The notes: generated by a model not told the origin, from the sequence alone. Shown: positions 7,687-14,882, counted from the first letter of the stretch. The stretch is 64,000 bases of DNA from a bacterium (GCA_028716385.1 JAQUPX010000008.1:1-64000); one strand, 5' to 3'. Translations and numbers: made by a program.

Positions 7687-7862
7687 TTCGTAATAACCTC
7701 TTTCTTTTTAATTGTCGTACCGGTAACTTCAAGGTCCAAGAAGTTCGGGTTGTAGAACGCAACCTCTTTTGATAGTTTAATTGCCGCGTTTTCTTGCATT
7801 TCTCCCCTAATTTCTACTTCTATTTTTCCTTTGACTGATACTTCAATTATATAACTGTTCAT
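7683..7862 (-). CDS. Hypothetical 59-residue protein
   Basis: I choose the ATG at 7862 (MNSYIIEVSVKGKIEVEIRG) because the preceding reading frame belongs to another small gene that ends at 7865. Amphipathic beta strands alternate with charged residues. The stop overlaps the truncated methyltransferase start by four bases. No family recognised. Confidence 0.5.
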   Translation of the reverse strand: MNSYIIEVSVKGKIEVEIRGEMQENAAIKLSKEVAFYNPNFLDLEVTGTTIKKKEVITK

Positions 7863-7864
7863 TA

Positions 7865-7987
7865 TTAATTCCCATAAGCTATCATTATTAAATACAGAAA
7901 GAACATCAACGCAACCATTAACATTCCACCACCCAAACAATAAACCGCTTCGTGTAGGTTGAAATGTTTTTTAATTAGGTTTATCAT
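7865..7987 (-). CDS. Single-pass membrane peptide, 40 residues
   Basis: MINLIKKHFNLHEAVY followed by a hydrophobic helix rich in Met, Leu and Phe to the end. GGAGGGAAA precedes the ATG, and the ATG overlaps the stop of the upstream gene (ATGA). One of four tiny coupled genes between 7865 and 8267, alternating membrane and soluble products. Confidence 0.55.
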   Translation of the reverse strand: MINLIKKHFNLHEAVYCLGGGMLMVALMFFLYLIMIAYGN

Positions 7988-8148
7988 TTTCCCTCCTTTT
8001 GCAACACTTTTTTTATTTTTATACATTTTTTACATTTTCCAACAGTGTCATCACACTCATAAGAATGCAAATGTGTTTTTCCGTGCATACAAACTTCTAT
8101 CTCTGGGCACTTTTTGTTCTTACAACCGTGCATTTTTATTGCCTTCAT
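7984..8148 (-). CDS. Small Cys/His protein, possible zinc ribbon
   Basis: The 54 residues contain CKNKKCPEIEVC, CMHGKTHLH, YECDD and CKKC, spaced as in small zinc-binding domains. The start follows GGAGGGAAA and overlaps the upstream stop (ATGA). No known family, but the Cys/His pattern is too regular for chance. Confidence 0.55.
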   Translation of the reverse strand: MKAIKMHGCKNKKCPEIEVCMHGKTHLHSYECDDTVGKCKKCIKIKKVLQKEGK

Positions 8149-8267
8149 TTTCCCTCCTCAATCTTAAAAAGATTGGTCCACGTTAGTAAACTTAATATTC
8201 CAAGAAATACAATACTTCCAACTATCATTATCACATCAAACATTAACTCAAATGGGTTATCTCTCAT
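8145..8267 (-). CDS. Single-pass membrane peptide, 40 residues
   Basis: MRDNPFELMFD followed by a hydrophobic helix (VIMIVGSIVFLGILSLLTW) and a short charged end. AAAGGAGAAAA precedes the ATG, and its TGA overlaps the next ATG. Predicted one-helix membrane peptide of unknown function. Confidence 0.55.
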   Translation of the reverse strand: MRDNPFELMFDVIMIVGSIVFLGILSLLTWTNLFKIEEGK

Positions 8268-8279
8268 TTTTCTCCTTTC

Positions 8280-8579
8280 TTAAGGTTTAACTTCAGTTTC
8301 TTCATTATTATCTGGGGAAAGAATAGGTTTTGCCTTAACGGTTATTTCTATTCTGTCCCGGAAATCTTCTCTTAAAAATGCTGACAACATAATTGATTTC
8401 TCTCCCGCGGTTATGTTCTGATCTTCGTTTATTATCTTTTCCATCCTTTTCTGCCAAACTCTATGAGATGTGTCCAATAGGTCCTGTTTTGACAATTCTA
8501 CGCAAGATTTCACTACTTCTAAATAACTTTCTAACAAATGACTCCTTGTTTTCCAATCTAAATCTAACGGGTTTTCCAT
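8280..8579 (-). CDS. Hypothetical helical protein, 99 residues
   Basis: Mostly helical, with segments such as HLLESYLEVVKSCVELSKQ and HRVWQKRMEKIINEDQ, then a beta-like stretch DRIEITVKAKPIL and an acidic tail. Preceded by a GGGGGAGAT site. No recognised family and no membrane segment. Confidence 0.55.
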   Translation of the reverse strand: MENPLDLDWKTRSHLLESYLEVVKSCVELSKQDLLDTSHRVWQKRMEKIINEDQNITAGEKSIMLSAFLREDFRDRIEITVKAKPILSPDNNEETEVKP

Positions 8580-8587
8580 ATCTCCCC

Positions 8588-8776
8588 CTATTTTATATAT
8601 TTACAAATGATTTTTTTAACTTCAATCAAGACGGGACAAATTTCTGCACAACAATCAATATTTGTTTCGGGAACTTTTTCGCAATTATGTACAACTCCAT
8701 CGAAATATTCTTTTTTATCTCTATATTTGCATTTTTCTTGTATGTAATTAAATATTTCACTTTCTAACATTTCCAT
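8588..8776 (-). CDS. Small Cys-containing protein, 62 residues
   Basis: Starts MEMLESEIFNYIQEKCKYRD after GGGGGAAAG. Five Cys residues (CEKVPETNIDCCAEICP) occur in the C-terminal half, perhaps a small metal site. No family recognised. It lies 12 bases after the WYL gene. Confidence 0.5.
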   Translation of the reverse strand: MEMLESEIFNYIQEKCKYRDKKEYFDGVVHNCEKVPETNIDCCAEICPVLIEVKKIICKYIK

Positions 8777-8788
8777 CTTTCCCCCTTT

Positions 8789-9019
8789 TTAAATATTCGG
8801 ATGCGATTTTTGGTTTAACCCCAATATAGTTACTTTTTTAATTCTTTCAATGCGAAACTGCTTTATTTGGTTATCTTCTTTATCAAATGCCCACAGAACT
8901 TGACTTCTAATATGTTTTGGCTCCAATAGATAGTTCTTTTCTTTATTGTCTTTGCTCCGGCAGTAGGTAATCTTTACCTGCTTATTGTTTCGGATGGCCA
9001 AAAATAAGTCGTTTAGCAT
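8789..9019 (-). CDS. Stand-alone WYL-like domain protein
   Basis: The 76 residues match a minimal WYL core: helix LFLAIRNNKQVKITYCRSKD, strand KNYLLEPKHIR, LWAFDKEDNQIKQFRIERI and a final strand. WYL domains bind nucleic acids or nucleotides and control transcription, frequently in phage defence or CRISPR-linked regulators. Here there is no attached helix-turn-helix, so it may act as a ligand sensor for a partner or be a decoy regulator. The family call is moderately sure; the function is open. Confidence 0.6.
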   Translation of the reverse strand: MLNDLFLAIRNNKQVKITYCRSKDNKEKNYLLEPKHIRSQVLWAFDKEDNQIKQFRIERIKKVTILGLNQKSHPNI

Positions 9020-9026
9020 TTTAGTT

Positions 9027-9314
9027 TTATACCCAACCCTTATTTAATTCATCATTCTCCCCTATTGGATTAAATTCAGAATACCACCCCTTTTCTAAAT
9101 TTTCACAAGCCAATTTATTTTTACTTTTATAACATTCTAGGGGTTTACAATTTCCCTCAAAATTCTTGCAATATTGGCAGGTTGGATTTATTAAAAATTT
9201 ATGTTTATGACCATTCATATTAATAACAATTTCAATCGTTTTCACTCTTTGTATACAAGATTCAACTTTTAGATATTTTTTGTTATGATAATCGTATATA
9301 ATCGGTTTTTTCAT
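9027..9314 (-). CDS. Cys-rich hypothetical protein, 95 residues
   Basis: MKKPIIYDYHNKKYLKVES begins a beta-rich domain. A Cys cluster follows (NPTCQYCKNFEGNCKPLECYK, with a later Cys), which suggests a metal-binding knuckle. The ATG overlaps the upstream stop as ATGA. Function unknown. Confidence 0.55.
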   Translation of the reverse strand: MKKPIIYDYHNKKYLKVESCIQRVKTIEIVINMNGHKHKFLINPTCQYCKNFEGNCKPLECYKSKNKLACENLEKGWYSEFNPIGENDELNKGWV

Positions 9315-9448
9315 TTTTGCATTGAATTATAATACTTTAACAAATCGTTTCTAGTGCAAGCCAAATACCAACCTCTATTTCCTTTTGGACAGTTCTTATA
9401 TTCACTTGTCGTTTTATAAAAAGTTAAATGCTTATCCCCTTCGCTCAC
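9311..9448 (-). CDS. Small hypothetical protein, 45 residues, GTG start
   Basis: Reading frame from the GTG at 9448 (site GGAGAAAA): VSEGDKHLTFYKTTSEYKN, then a Cys-Pro-Lys-Gly stretch and RGWYLACTRNDLLKYY. It ends with a TGA that overlaps the next gene's ATG. The coupling and the ribosome site support a real gene; the family is unknown. Confidence 0.5.
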   Translation of the reverse strand: MSEGDKHLTFYKTTSEYKNCPKGNRGWYLACTRNDLLKYYNSMQK

Positions 9449-9462
9449 TTTTCTCCATTTTT

Positions 9463-9498
9463 GAGGAGTTGCCGCTTTTATAAAAGTAGCAACTCCTC
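9463..9498. terminator. Hairpin, probable transcription terminator
   Basis: A 10-bp stem GAGGAGTTGC/GCAACTCCTC with an AT-rich loop containing TTTTATAAAA. It sits between the stop of the lipoprotein gene and the next minus-strand gene. The T-rich side faces the plus direction, so it may work better against plus-strand transcription. On the minus strand it could act as a processing or attenuation hairpin. Confidence 0.5.
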
Positions 9499-9507
9499 TT
9501 ATTTATT

Positions 9508-9954
9508 TCATTTCTTTACCCACCATATATATTCTACTTTAGCATTTATACAAATTGTATCTCCCATTCCACCGTATACCTGCACTTGATAATAAACATT
9601 AGAATCAAAGGGAGCAACTATTTGATGATGATACCTTGAAACTATTCCCGTATCTCCAGCAATAGTGTCCCATAGGGATGTATCAAAGTTTAATAAAATA
9701 ATAGTAACCCCACCATTTCCATTTACCATATCAACATCAATTTTAAGACTATCATTTGTCGGAGATATAATAGAATCTACTGGAGTTGAAAGGTTATAAT
9801 AGTAAGGAGAATCAGGTTCTATCATATAAGAAATTTCATTACATAAAATTTTAGTTTTTCGTTCCCATTGTGGTTGTGTTAGTCCTGTAGTAGTTTTTTT
9901 ACATCCAAATAAAACCACTACAAACAAAACCCCAAAAATCACTTTTCTAAACAT
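9508..9954 (-). CDS. Putative lipoprotein
   Basis: A 148-residue protein with a clear lipoprotein signal (MFRKVIFGVLFVVVLFGC, Cys18) followed by KKTTTG. The mature part is beta-rich with a jelly-roll or C2-like appearance (TIILLNFDTSLWDT, YYQVQVYGG) and ends YIWWVKK. It would be anchored to the inner or outer membrane of the host. A GGAGGAACG site precedes the start, behind a 120-base structured leader. A role in superinfection exclusion or surface change is possible but not shown. Confidence 0.7.
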   Translation of the reverse strand: MFRKVIFGVLFVVVLFGCKKTTTGLTQPQWERKTKILCNEISYMIEPDSPYYYNLSTPVDSIISPTNDSLKIDVDMVNGNGGVTIILLNFDTSLWDTIAGDTGIVSRYHHQIVAPFDSNVYYQVQVYGGMGDTICINAKVEYIWWVKK

Positions 9955-9964
9955 CGTTCCTCCT

Positions 9965-10087
9965 TCCCTGTGTTTTTGCAGGGAGCAACTTCTATATATA
10001 GAGTATTGCTACTCTACAGCCTCGCCAAAGGTTTAATAGACAGCTGCCCCCCTCAAGGAACAATGTCTAAGTGATACTTTGGCGAGG
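9965..10087 (-). promoter_or_regulatory. Structured leader with three stems before the lipoprotein gene
   Basis: An 11-bp perfect stem (10020-10030 with 10077-10087) encloses an inner 6-bp stem (10037-10042 with 10064-10069). A 7-bp hairpin at 9999-10016 and a TCCCTG/CAGGGA hairpin at 9965-9984 follow, the last directly upstream of the ribosome site. Arms this long and perfect in an AT-rich gap suggest a folded leader RNA that controls the lipoprotein gene. It could also hold an end of the neighbouring IS. Confidence 0.5.
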
Positions 10088-10118
10088 ACTTCTCTTATAG
10101 TTTATATCAAAGAACTAA

Positions 10119-11081
10119 CTACACTTCTGAATTTATATATACGGGTTTCTTAATCCCGATAAAATCCTTATAAGTTTTAGGTTCACTTAAAACTGCTATC
10201 TTTAATAGACTATCAAAAGAAACTTTTGGTATATATCTTCTGTTAAATCTAAACATATATTCGTTTAGATAATTTTGCAAGTGTTTTGTTGAAATATATC
10301 TGTGAGTTCCTACAAGCCAAGCCTGTAAATTTGCAAATACCCTATGCACTCTGGGAAATTTTTTACTTGCTTGTTTTGGGTCTCCAATAGTCTCTACTAT
10401 ATGATTATACCCATATCTTTTTAAGCCCTGATAACCACTCCACCCATCAGTTATAATTGTGCTACCCTTTACTATATGGTCTCTAATAAAAGGTTGAATA
10501 TTGTCTACACTTGCAGAAGGTATATATCTTAACCTTATTCTCCCTGATATTAACTTCTCATCATTTTTAGTTTCCCTTATTTCTACCGCACAGATGATTA
10601 TTGCCTTTTTACCACCCATCTTTCTCCCCTTTCCTGCTTTTCCTGTTTGAATATAAGTCTCGTCTACTTCTACCGCTCCATTTAATTCAGTCCTATCGGG
10701 ATTAACCATAGCCATACGAATTTTTTGTAGCCAAGTCCACGCTGTTTTATAACTACCAAAATCTAACTGCCGGTATAACTCCATAGCGCTTAACCCTGTC
10801 TTTTGAGTAGATAACATATACAAAACCCAAAACCAATCTCTTAAAGGTTTCCTTGTGTTACGCATAAGAGTATTAGCAATTAAAGAGTCCTGATAGCCAC
10901 AATGTTTACATTTTATTAATCTTCTTGTCTTAATAAGTCCATATTCCTTACTGCCACAATTACCGCAATACCACCCCTTTGGGTATTTAACGGAAGCAAT
11001 ATACTCAAGACACTTCTCATCTGTGTTAAAAGTGTCCATAAACTCAATGATTGTTTTAGGATAAGTTAAAGCATTTGACAT
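10119..11081 (-). CDS. IS1595/ISXO2-type transposase
   Basis: A 320-residue protein with an N-terminal zinc ribbon (YCGNCGSK, then CKHCGYQ), the helical linker typical of the family (STQKTGLSAMELYRQLDFGSYKTAW in two parts) and a DDE-type core starting VEVDETYIQTG. The second acidic residue lies in TIITDGWSGYQGL, followed by HRVFANLQAWLVGTHRYIS with the conserved Asn-Leu-Trp-like segment. It appears full length and intact. Terminal inverted repeats and a target duplication could not be fixed with confidence, so the IS boundaries are left open. Confidence 0.9.
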   Translation of the reverse strand: MSNALTYPKTIIEFMDTFNTDEKCLEYIASVKYPKGWYCGNCGSKEYGLIKTRRLIKCKHCGYQDSLIANTLMRNTRKPLRDWFWVLYMLSTQKTGLSAMELYRQLDFGSYKTAWTWLQKIRMAMVNPDRTELNGAVEVDETYIQTGKAGKGRKMGGKKAIIICAVEIRETKNDEKLISGRIRLRYIPSASVDNIQPFIRDHIVKGSTIITDGWSGYQGLKRYGYNHIVETIGDPKQASKKFPRVHRVFANLQAWLVGTHRYISTKHLQNYLNEYMFRFNRRYIPKVSFDSLLKIAVLSEPKTYKDFIGIKKPVYINSEV

Positions 11082-11085
11082 TGTT

Positions 11086-11397
11086 TTATGTGAAAATTTG
11101 ATATGATATATTTACGGATACATTATTGTTGTTTCTAATTAGAATATACCATTCTCCCGAATATGGCAAAAATTTTTTCTCTTCGTGGTATCTTAATCTT
11201 CCGTGTCCTGTATAATAATTAAAATTTCTATCGTTTTCAAAATTATCTATTCCTGCCTCATCTAACAAATAAACCTCTATAGCCATATCAGCATTTACAA
11301 TATAATGAATTTGTGGAGTGTATTTTGAGCGAACAGCAACTATGAGTATTCTATAGTCATTAGGTCTTAAAGTAAAAAAAGTTTCATTGTTAGTCAT
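11086..11397 (-). CDS. DUF1883-like small beta protein
   Basis: 103 residues from the ATG at 11397. The patterns AIEVYLLDEAGIDNFEND, YYTGHGRLRY, LPYSGEWYILIRNNNNVSV and a final beta strand resemble the DUF1883 fold, a small beta-sandwich often joined to effector or TIR domains. There is no good ribosome site; the start lies five bases after the stop of the membrane gene, so coupling is likely. The frame stays open upstream to 12084, so it may be the C-terminal part of a longer product. Confidence 0.5.
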   Translation of the reverse strand: MTNNETFFTLRPNDYRILIVAVRSKYTPQIHYIVNADMAIEVYLLDEAGIDNFENDRNFNYYTGHGRLRYHEEKKFLPYSGEWYILIRNNNNVSVNISYQIFT

Positions 11398-11402
11398 AAA
11401 TA

Positions 11403-11900
11403 CTATTTTATTTTCGGTTTCTTTTGTTTTGGTTTTTTGGGCTTGACTCCTACTGAAGCTGGAATCTCTTTTTTGAAAGTAATTTCTATCCCCTGTATTA
11501 ATGTTCTCACTGGGCGATAAAACAATGGGAATGCTAATATTACAACCCCTCTCCAATTTATACTTACTATTTTTACTATATTTACAAATGGGTTTCTTAC
11601 ATAATTTGAAAAATTTGATATATCTTCTGAAAAAGGCATAAACATTTTTAGAAGATAGGATAAAAAAATTAAAAAAACTATTACAATTATTACTATAACC
11701 CCAAAACAAATGGTAATGTTTTCTAAATCTTGTATGAATTCTTCTAATCGCACACTGAACTCTTTCCTTTTTGCTCTTGGGGGTTGTTGGGGATTGTTCC
11801 CTTTTTTGAGATACATCTTTAATTTCTTCCCCATTCGCATAAGCCAATGTAGGAGTAAATATTCTTGACTTAATTGTTTTGGCTTGACTTTGTTTTCCAT
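11403..11900 (-). CDS. Membrane protein with basic tail
   Basis: A 165-residue protein with a charged N-terminal region, a strong membrane segment (about residues 66-87, CFGVIVIIVIVFLIFLSYLL), a second weaker one near residues 112-130 and a Lys/Pro-rich tail (KPKKPKQKKPKIK). An AT-rich upstream stretch contains TTGACA (11938-11933 on the minus strand), so it may have its own promoter. No family recognised. Confidence 0.55.
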   Translation of the reverse strand: MENKVKPKQLSQEYLLLHWLMRMGKKLKMYLKKGNNPQQPPRAKRKEFSVRLEEFIQDLENITICFGVIVIIVIVFLIFLSYLLKMFMPFSEDISNFSNYVRNPFVNIVKIVSINWRGVVILAFPLFYRPVRTLIQGIEITFKKEIPASVGVKPKKPKQKKPKIK

Positions 11901-12106
11901 TTATTATAGTATCAATAAAATAGGATTTTAACCTTGTCAAGTTAAAAAGTGAGTGAAGGGGATAAGCATAAAAAGTTATTCCACACATAGCAAAATCTTC
12001 CTTTGATAGTTTTGATACATCGTCTCCGTGGTTGAATCCCATAAATGCGCCTTCTCCTAATTTGATTTTTTCTGCTATTGTCATAGTTTATCCTATCTAA
12101 TTAAGA

Positions 12107-12207
12107 CCGCGAGGGGATGCAGTGGCTGACAGATGGCCGGACATACTAATTAACCATTCCAATTTTATAGCAAGTATAAAATCAGAACCCCTGCAAATGC
12201 CTCGCGG
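12107..12207 (-). promoter_or_regulatory. Structured leader: closing stem with inner hairpins
   Basis: An 8-bp GC-rich closing stem (12107-12114 with 12200-12207) extends inward through a GCAG/CTGC pairing. The interior contains a perfect 8-bp hairpin with loop GCAAG (12162-12182) and a small GGC/GCC hairpin near 12124-12138, giving a junction-like fold. It lies between a divergent promoter region and the start at 12084. A folded leader RNA is likely; the class is unknown. Confidence 0.5.
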
Positions 12208-12247
12208 ATTATAAGCTTTTTGAGTATCCATTTTTTCTGTCGAGGTC

Positions 12248-12275
12248 AGTTTATATTATATTTGTTTATTGTCAA
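12248..12275 (-). promoter_or_regulatory. Putative sigma70 promoter, minus strand
   Basis: TTGACA on the minus strand (12275-12270), a 16-base spacer and TAAACT (12253-12248). This has the same spacing and a -10 similar to the promoter ahead of the replication operon leader. It would transcribe the structured leader at 12107-12207. Confidence 0.4.
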
Positions 12276-12429
12276 CATATTTTTTTGAAATAACCACTAA
12301 AAGAACTTAATTTCTAAACAGAGCACCAAATTTAGCTTATTGAAATAAAATCCCTTGACTTTGGAATTAAATTATGTTAAAAACTGGCATAATGTTGAAG
12401 GTAAAAACCAACAAAAAATGGGGGGGGCG

Positions 12430-12600
12430 ATGTTAGTTCAAGATGTTAAAAGGGTTGTAGTTAAGGATGAGAGGGGTGAACAAAAAGAGCTTGATGGAAA
12501 TGTTTTACAGACAGGTGAAGATAATAGAACGGGGTATAATTATATTACATTGCGATTATCTAATGGGTATACGATAACATTGTTTGATAAAATTTGTTGA
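12430..12600 (+). CDS. Hypothetical 56-residue protein
   Basis: Start chosen at the ATG at 12430 because a run of seven G directly precedes it; an upstream TTG at 12355 lies in the probable promoter. Product MLVQDVKRVVVKDERGEQK... ends RLSNGYTITLFDKIC and is beta-rich. It is the first gene of the plus-strand cassette with the MRQGDVL-type and DUF6745-type genes. Family unknown. Confidence 0.55.
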   Translation: MLVQDVKRVVVKDERGEQKELDGNVLQTGEDNRTGYNYITLRLSNGYTITLFDKIC

Positions 12601-12634
12601 AGATTTTGCAAGGAAAAACTAACAAGGAGGAGCG

Positions 12635-12925
12635 ATGTTAAGACAGCAAGGAGATATGTTAATAGACAACGTGGAAGAAGTGAAGGGGGAAAAGCAATCT
12701 CATCTGATATTGTCAGAAAGTAAGGTTACGGGACATAAACACGAGGTAGTTGGAAAGGCGGAGTTGTTTCTAGATGGTGCGGATATGTACTTAAAAGTTT
12801 TTGAAGTCTCGCAATTGGTCCACGAGGAGCACAAACCGGTGGAACTAATTCCCGGAAATTATAAAGCATGGAAAGTTAGGGAGTGGAATTATTTTGAGGA
12901 AAAAGCAAAGGAGGTGGAGGACTAA
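12635..12925 (+). CDS. MRQGDVL-type small protein
   Basis: A 96-residue protein, MLRQQGDMLIDNVEEV, then LILSESKVTGHKHEVVG, ELFLDGADMYLKVFE, LVHEEHKPVELIPGNYK and VREWNYF. I know this pattern from uncharacterised proteins usually found directly upstream of DUF6745-type proteins. The conserved His (GHKH, HEEH) suggest a metal or nucleotide site in a small beta-fold. The function is not known. It lies two bases from its partner gene and has a good AAGGAGGAGCG site. Confidence 0.65.
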   Translation: MLRQQGDMLIDNVEEVKGEKQSHLILSESKVTGHKHEVVGKAELFLDGADMYLKVFEVSQLVHEEHKPVELIPGNYKAWKVREWNYFEEKAKEVED

Positions 12926-12926
12926 T

Positions 12927-13949
12927 ATGATTACACAACTAACAAAAGAGCAGGAATCTAAAATTCCTGAATTTATTGATAAGTGGATAAAAGTGGCAAG
13001 CACTCCGGTTGAGGTAAAAAAAGTAGAAGAAGTTGTGGAAAGAATATATAAGTTCTGTGGCTGGGATAAACCTAAAGTTATACTATTTGATTCTCCCATG
13101 GCTGTCCTTAAGAAAATGAAAGAAGAAAACAGTTCGCTTTACAGTTCGCTTTACAGTTCGCTTTACAGTTCGCTTGACAGTTCGCTTGACAGTTCGCTTG
13201 ACAGTTCGCTTGACAGGTCGCTTTACAGTTCGCTTGACAGTTCGCTTGACAGGTCGCTTGACAGTTCGCTTGACAGTTCGCTTGACAGTTCGCTTGACAG
13301 TTCGCTTTACAGTTCGCTTTACAGTTCGCTTGACAGTTCGCTTTACAGGTCGCTTTACAGTTCGCTTGGTTTCTTTTGGTTGAAATGGTGTGGATTTTAT
13401 GATTTTGGAAAATATGTTGGAGTTCAGTTTGATGAAGAAAAATATAACCTATTTATGGATTTTGTTTCTACTGTTTATTTTATCGTCCCATTTAAGGATG
13501 TAGCTTATGTATCACAGAAACCTAAAATCCAATGGAAAGATGGCGTACTCCATAATGACAATGGAATGTCGGTGGAGTTTCCGGATGGATGGGGAATATA
13601 CAATCTTAATGGAGTTTTAGTCCCGGAAGAGATTGTAAAAACTCCGGCAACTGAATTATCATCCCAGTTAGTGCTTTCCGAAAGTAATGCGGAAATTCGG
13701 AGAGAGATTGTACGTAAAATAGGAATTGAACGCATAATTAAAGACCTTTTGGCGAAAACTATAGATAGTTACAAGGGTTATGAATTACTGGAATTATCAT
13801 TAAATGGAGATAAGGCGATTTATCTTAAAATGGTAAACCCAAGTATTAATACAATCCATATAGAGGGAGTTCCGGCAAATATATCAACCGTTAAGGCAGC
13901 GTTAGAGTGGAGAAATCAATCAACCGAAGAACCGGTTGTTTTAACTTAA
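12927..13949 (+). CDS. DUF6745-type protein with SSL[YD] tetrapeptide repeats
   Basis: A 340-residue protein with its start at 12927, behind GGAGGTGGAGG. The N terminus MITQLTKEQESKIPEFIDKW and the C-terminal half (FMDFVSTVYFIVPFKDVAYVS, FPDGWGIYNLNGVLVPE, SNAEIRREIVRKIGIERII) fit the DUF6745 family. In that family the centre carries a variable number of four-residue repeats. Here it is about 20 copies of [SR]SL[YD] (13131-13370), coded by a 12-base repeat. Role unknown; the pair with the upstream protein is conserved across bacteria. The repeats imply a regular solenoid or helix and a length that can change by slippage. Confidence 0.8.
   Translation: MITQLTKEQESKIPEFIDKWIKVASTPVEVKKVEEVVERIYKFCGWDKPKVILFDSPMAVLKKMKEENSSLYSSLYSSLYSSLDSSLDSSLDSSLDRSLYSSLDSSLDRSLDSSLDSSLDSSLDSSLYSSLYSSLDSSLYRSLYSSLGFFWLKWCGFYDFGKYVGVQFDEEKYNLFMDFVSTVYFIVPFKDVAYVSQKPKIQWKDGVLHNDNGMSVEFPDGWGIYNLNGVLVPEEIVKTPATELSSQLVLSESNAEIRREIVRKIGIERIIKDLLAKTIDSYKGYELLELSLNGDKAIYLKMVNPSINTIHIEGVPANISTVKAALEWRNQSTEEPVVLT
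13131..13370 (+). repeat. 12-base coding minisatellite
   Basis: About 20 tandem copies of a 12-base unit of the form agttcgctt[gt]ac, with substitutions at the ninth-tenth base (Tyr/Asp) and the second base (Ser/Arg). The frame is kept throughout. It encodes the central repeat of the DUF6745-type protein. High identity between copies predicts copy-number change by slippage or recombination. Confidence 0.9.
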
Positions 13950-13965
13950 AAAAAAGGGGGAAGAA

Positions 13966-14406
13966 GTGGAACAAAAACACAAACCGAAAGAAGTGATTGG
14001 AATGTTAGAACAGAAAGAGGTATGGATAGCACAGACTCTTTTTGTCAAACCGGATATGCAAACTACAGCTTTTTACACTCAATTGGGATTAAAGCCGGTT
14101 GCCCAACCAGAAAGAATTCGCAGGAGAGATACATGGGAAAGTTTTTATCAGATGGAAATAGATAGGTTAAAAGCAAAGGGCGTTAAGGCCGAATTTCAAT
14201 ATAACTCTAAAAAGGAAGTAAGAGTTATCCGGAGACTAACGAAAGAAGAAATCAAAGAAGCGTTGGAGTTCTTAAATAAAGTTCCTGAACTTTCACAGAA
14301 AGATGAAAACTATGTATTACGGTATCTCCCGGTTAGAATTAAGATGGTAGAGGAAGACGGTAATAGAATTGAGAAAAAGAAAGGGAAAAAGGAGGAGATG
14401 TGTTAG
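13966..14406 (+). CDS. Hypothetical protein, 146 residues
   Basis: GTG start after AAAAAGGGGGAAGAA. Mostly helical and charged: EVWIAQTLFVKPDMQTTAFY, then RRDTWESFYQMEIDRLKAKG, a strand KKEVRVIRRLTKEEIKEALEF and a Lys-rich tail. No family recognised. Cotranscribed with the DUF6745-type gene (16-base gap), and its end overlaps the next GTG. Confidence 0.6.
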   Translation: MEQKHKPKEVIGMLEQKEVWIAQTLFVKPDMQTTAFYTQLGLKPVAQPERIRRRDTWESFYQMEIDRLKAKGVKAEFQYNSKKEVRVIRRLTKEEIKEALEFLNKVPELSQKDENYVLRYLPVRIKMVEEDGNRIEKKKGKKEEMC

Positions 14407-14882
14407 CCATCCAAATACAAAACATCAAAGCAGCGGTTGACTCAATTCTTTCTGATTGTAGTTCCTGCAAGGAAAATCATACTAGAGCTATAGAAAGGGC
14501 AGAAAACGTCTTAAAGGAGTTGCATAAAGAAAAGCTGGATAAAGCTGCGAGCCAAAGAATAGAGGCATGCAACAAATGCAAGGCAGATAGACTGGAAGAA
14601 TGTAAGATATGCAAAGCTAGCATTGTAGAATCTTTAGGAAAAGAAATTGAACAAAGAATTGAATCCACCATAAAACCACCCATACCTAAAGAAGAGAAAA
14701 CTCCAGTTGCTACTAGTTTAATCCCATATACTCTACCTCCAGAAACATCAACTTCCGAAAATCCTTTTGATTTCTGTCTTGGATTGAGAAAAGATTGGTT
14801 TTCAAGTAATCAGAACGAATCGTTTGACGAATTTATCTTGAGAAGAAAACGAGAGTCTATATCCGTTGAGGGGAAAGAATGA
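14400..14882 (+). CDS. Helical Cys-repeat protein, 160 residues
   Basis: GTG start behind AAAGGAGGAGAT. The N-terminal 100 residues are a long charged helix with paired Cys (CSSC, CNKC, ECKICK), perhaps an antiparallel coiled coil pinned by metal. A Pro/Thr/Ser linker and a short C-terminal globular part (FDFCLGLRKDWFSSNQN) follow. Its stop overlaps the next ATG. Function unknown. Confidence 0.55.
   Translation: MLAIQIQNIKAAVDSILSDCSSCKENHTRAIERAENVLKELHKEKLDKAASQRIEACNKCKADRLEECKICKASIVESLGKEIEQRIESTIKPPIPKEEKTPVATSLIPYTLPPETSTSENPFDFCLGLRKDWFSSNQNESFDEFILRRKRESISVEGKE

Larger units (their letters stand above)
11086..12084 (-). other. Continuous 332-codon frame overlapping two likelier genes
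   Basis: The frame from the ATG at 12084 (MTIAEKIKLGEGAFMGFNHG) stays open to 11086. The first 60 residues look like a real protein and the last 103 are the DUF1883-like domain. The middle is the shadow of the membrane gene in another frame and is poorly protein-like. Either a real N-terminal gene was fused or overprinted, or the open frame is partly accidental. Confidence 0.35.

Noticed and set aside
7459..7690. Group I intron carrying the LAGLIDADG gene
   Set aside because: The second exon-like part has its own ribosome site and start and repeats the first exon's sequence, and I could not assign the conserved P7/P3 core.
10087..11110. Terminal inverted repeats of the IS1595-type element
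   Set aside because: Only an 8-base ATATCAAA match near 10100 and 11100 was visible, too weak to set boundaries.
12355..12400. Plus-strand promoter TTGACT with downstream CATAAT
   Set aside because: Spacing of about 27 bases is too long and no good -10 lies at 16-18 bases; a promoter is likely nearby but is not defined.
13131..13370. Possible CRISPR-like repeat array
   Set aside because: Units are 12 bases, contiguous, without spacers, and keep a reading frame inside a DUF6745-type protein.
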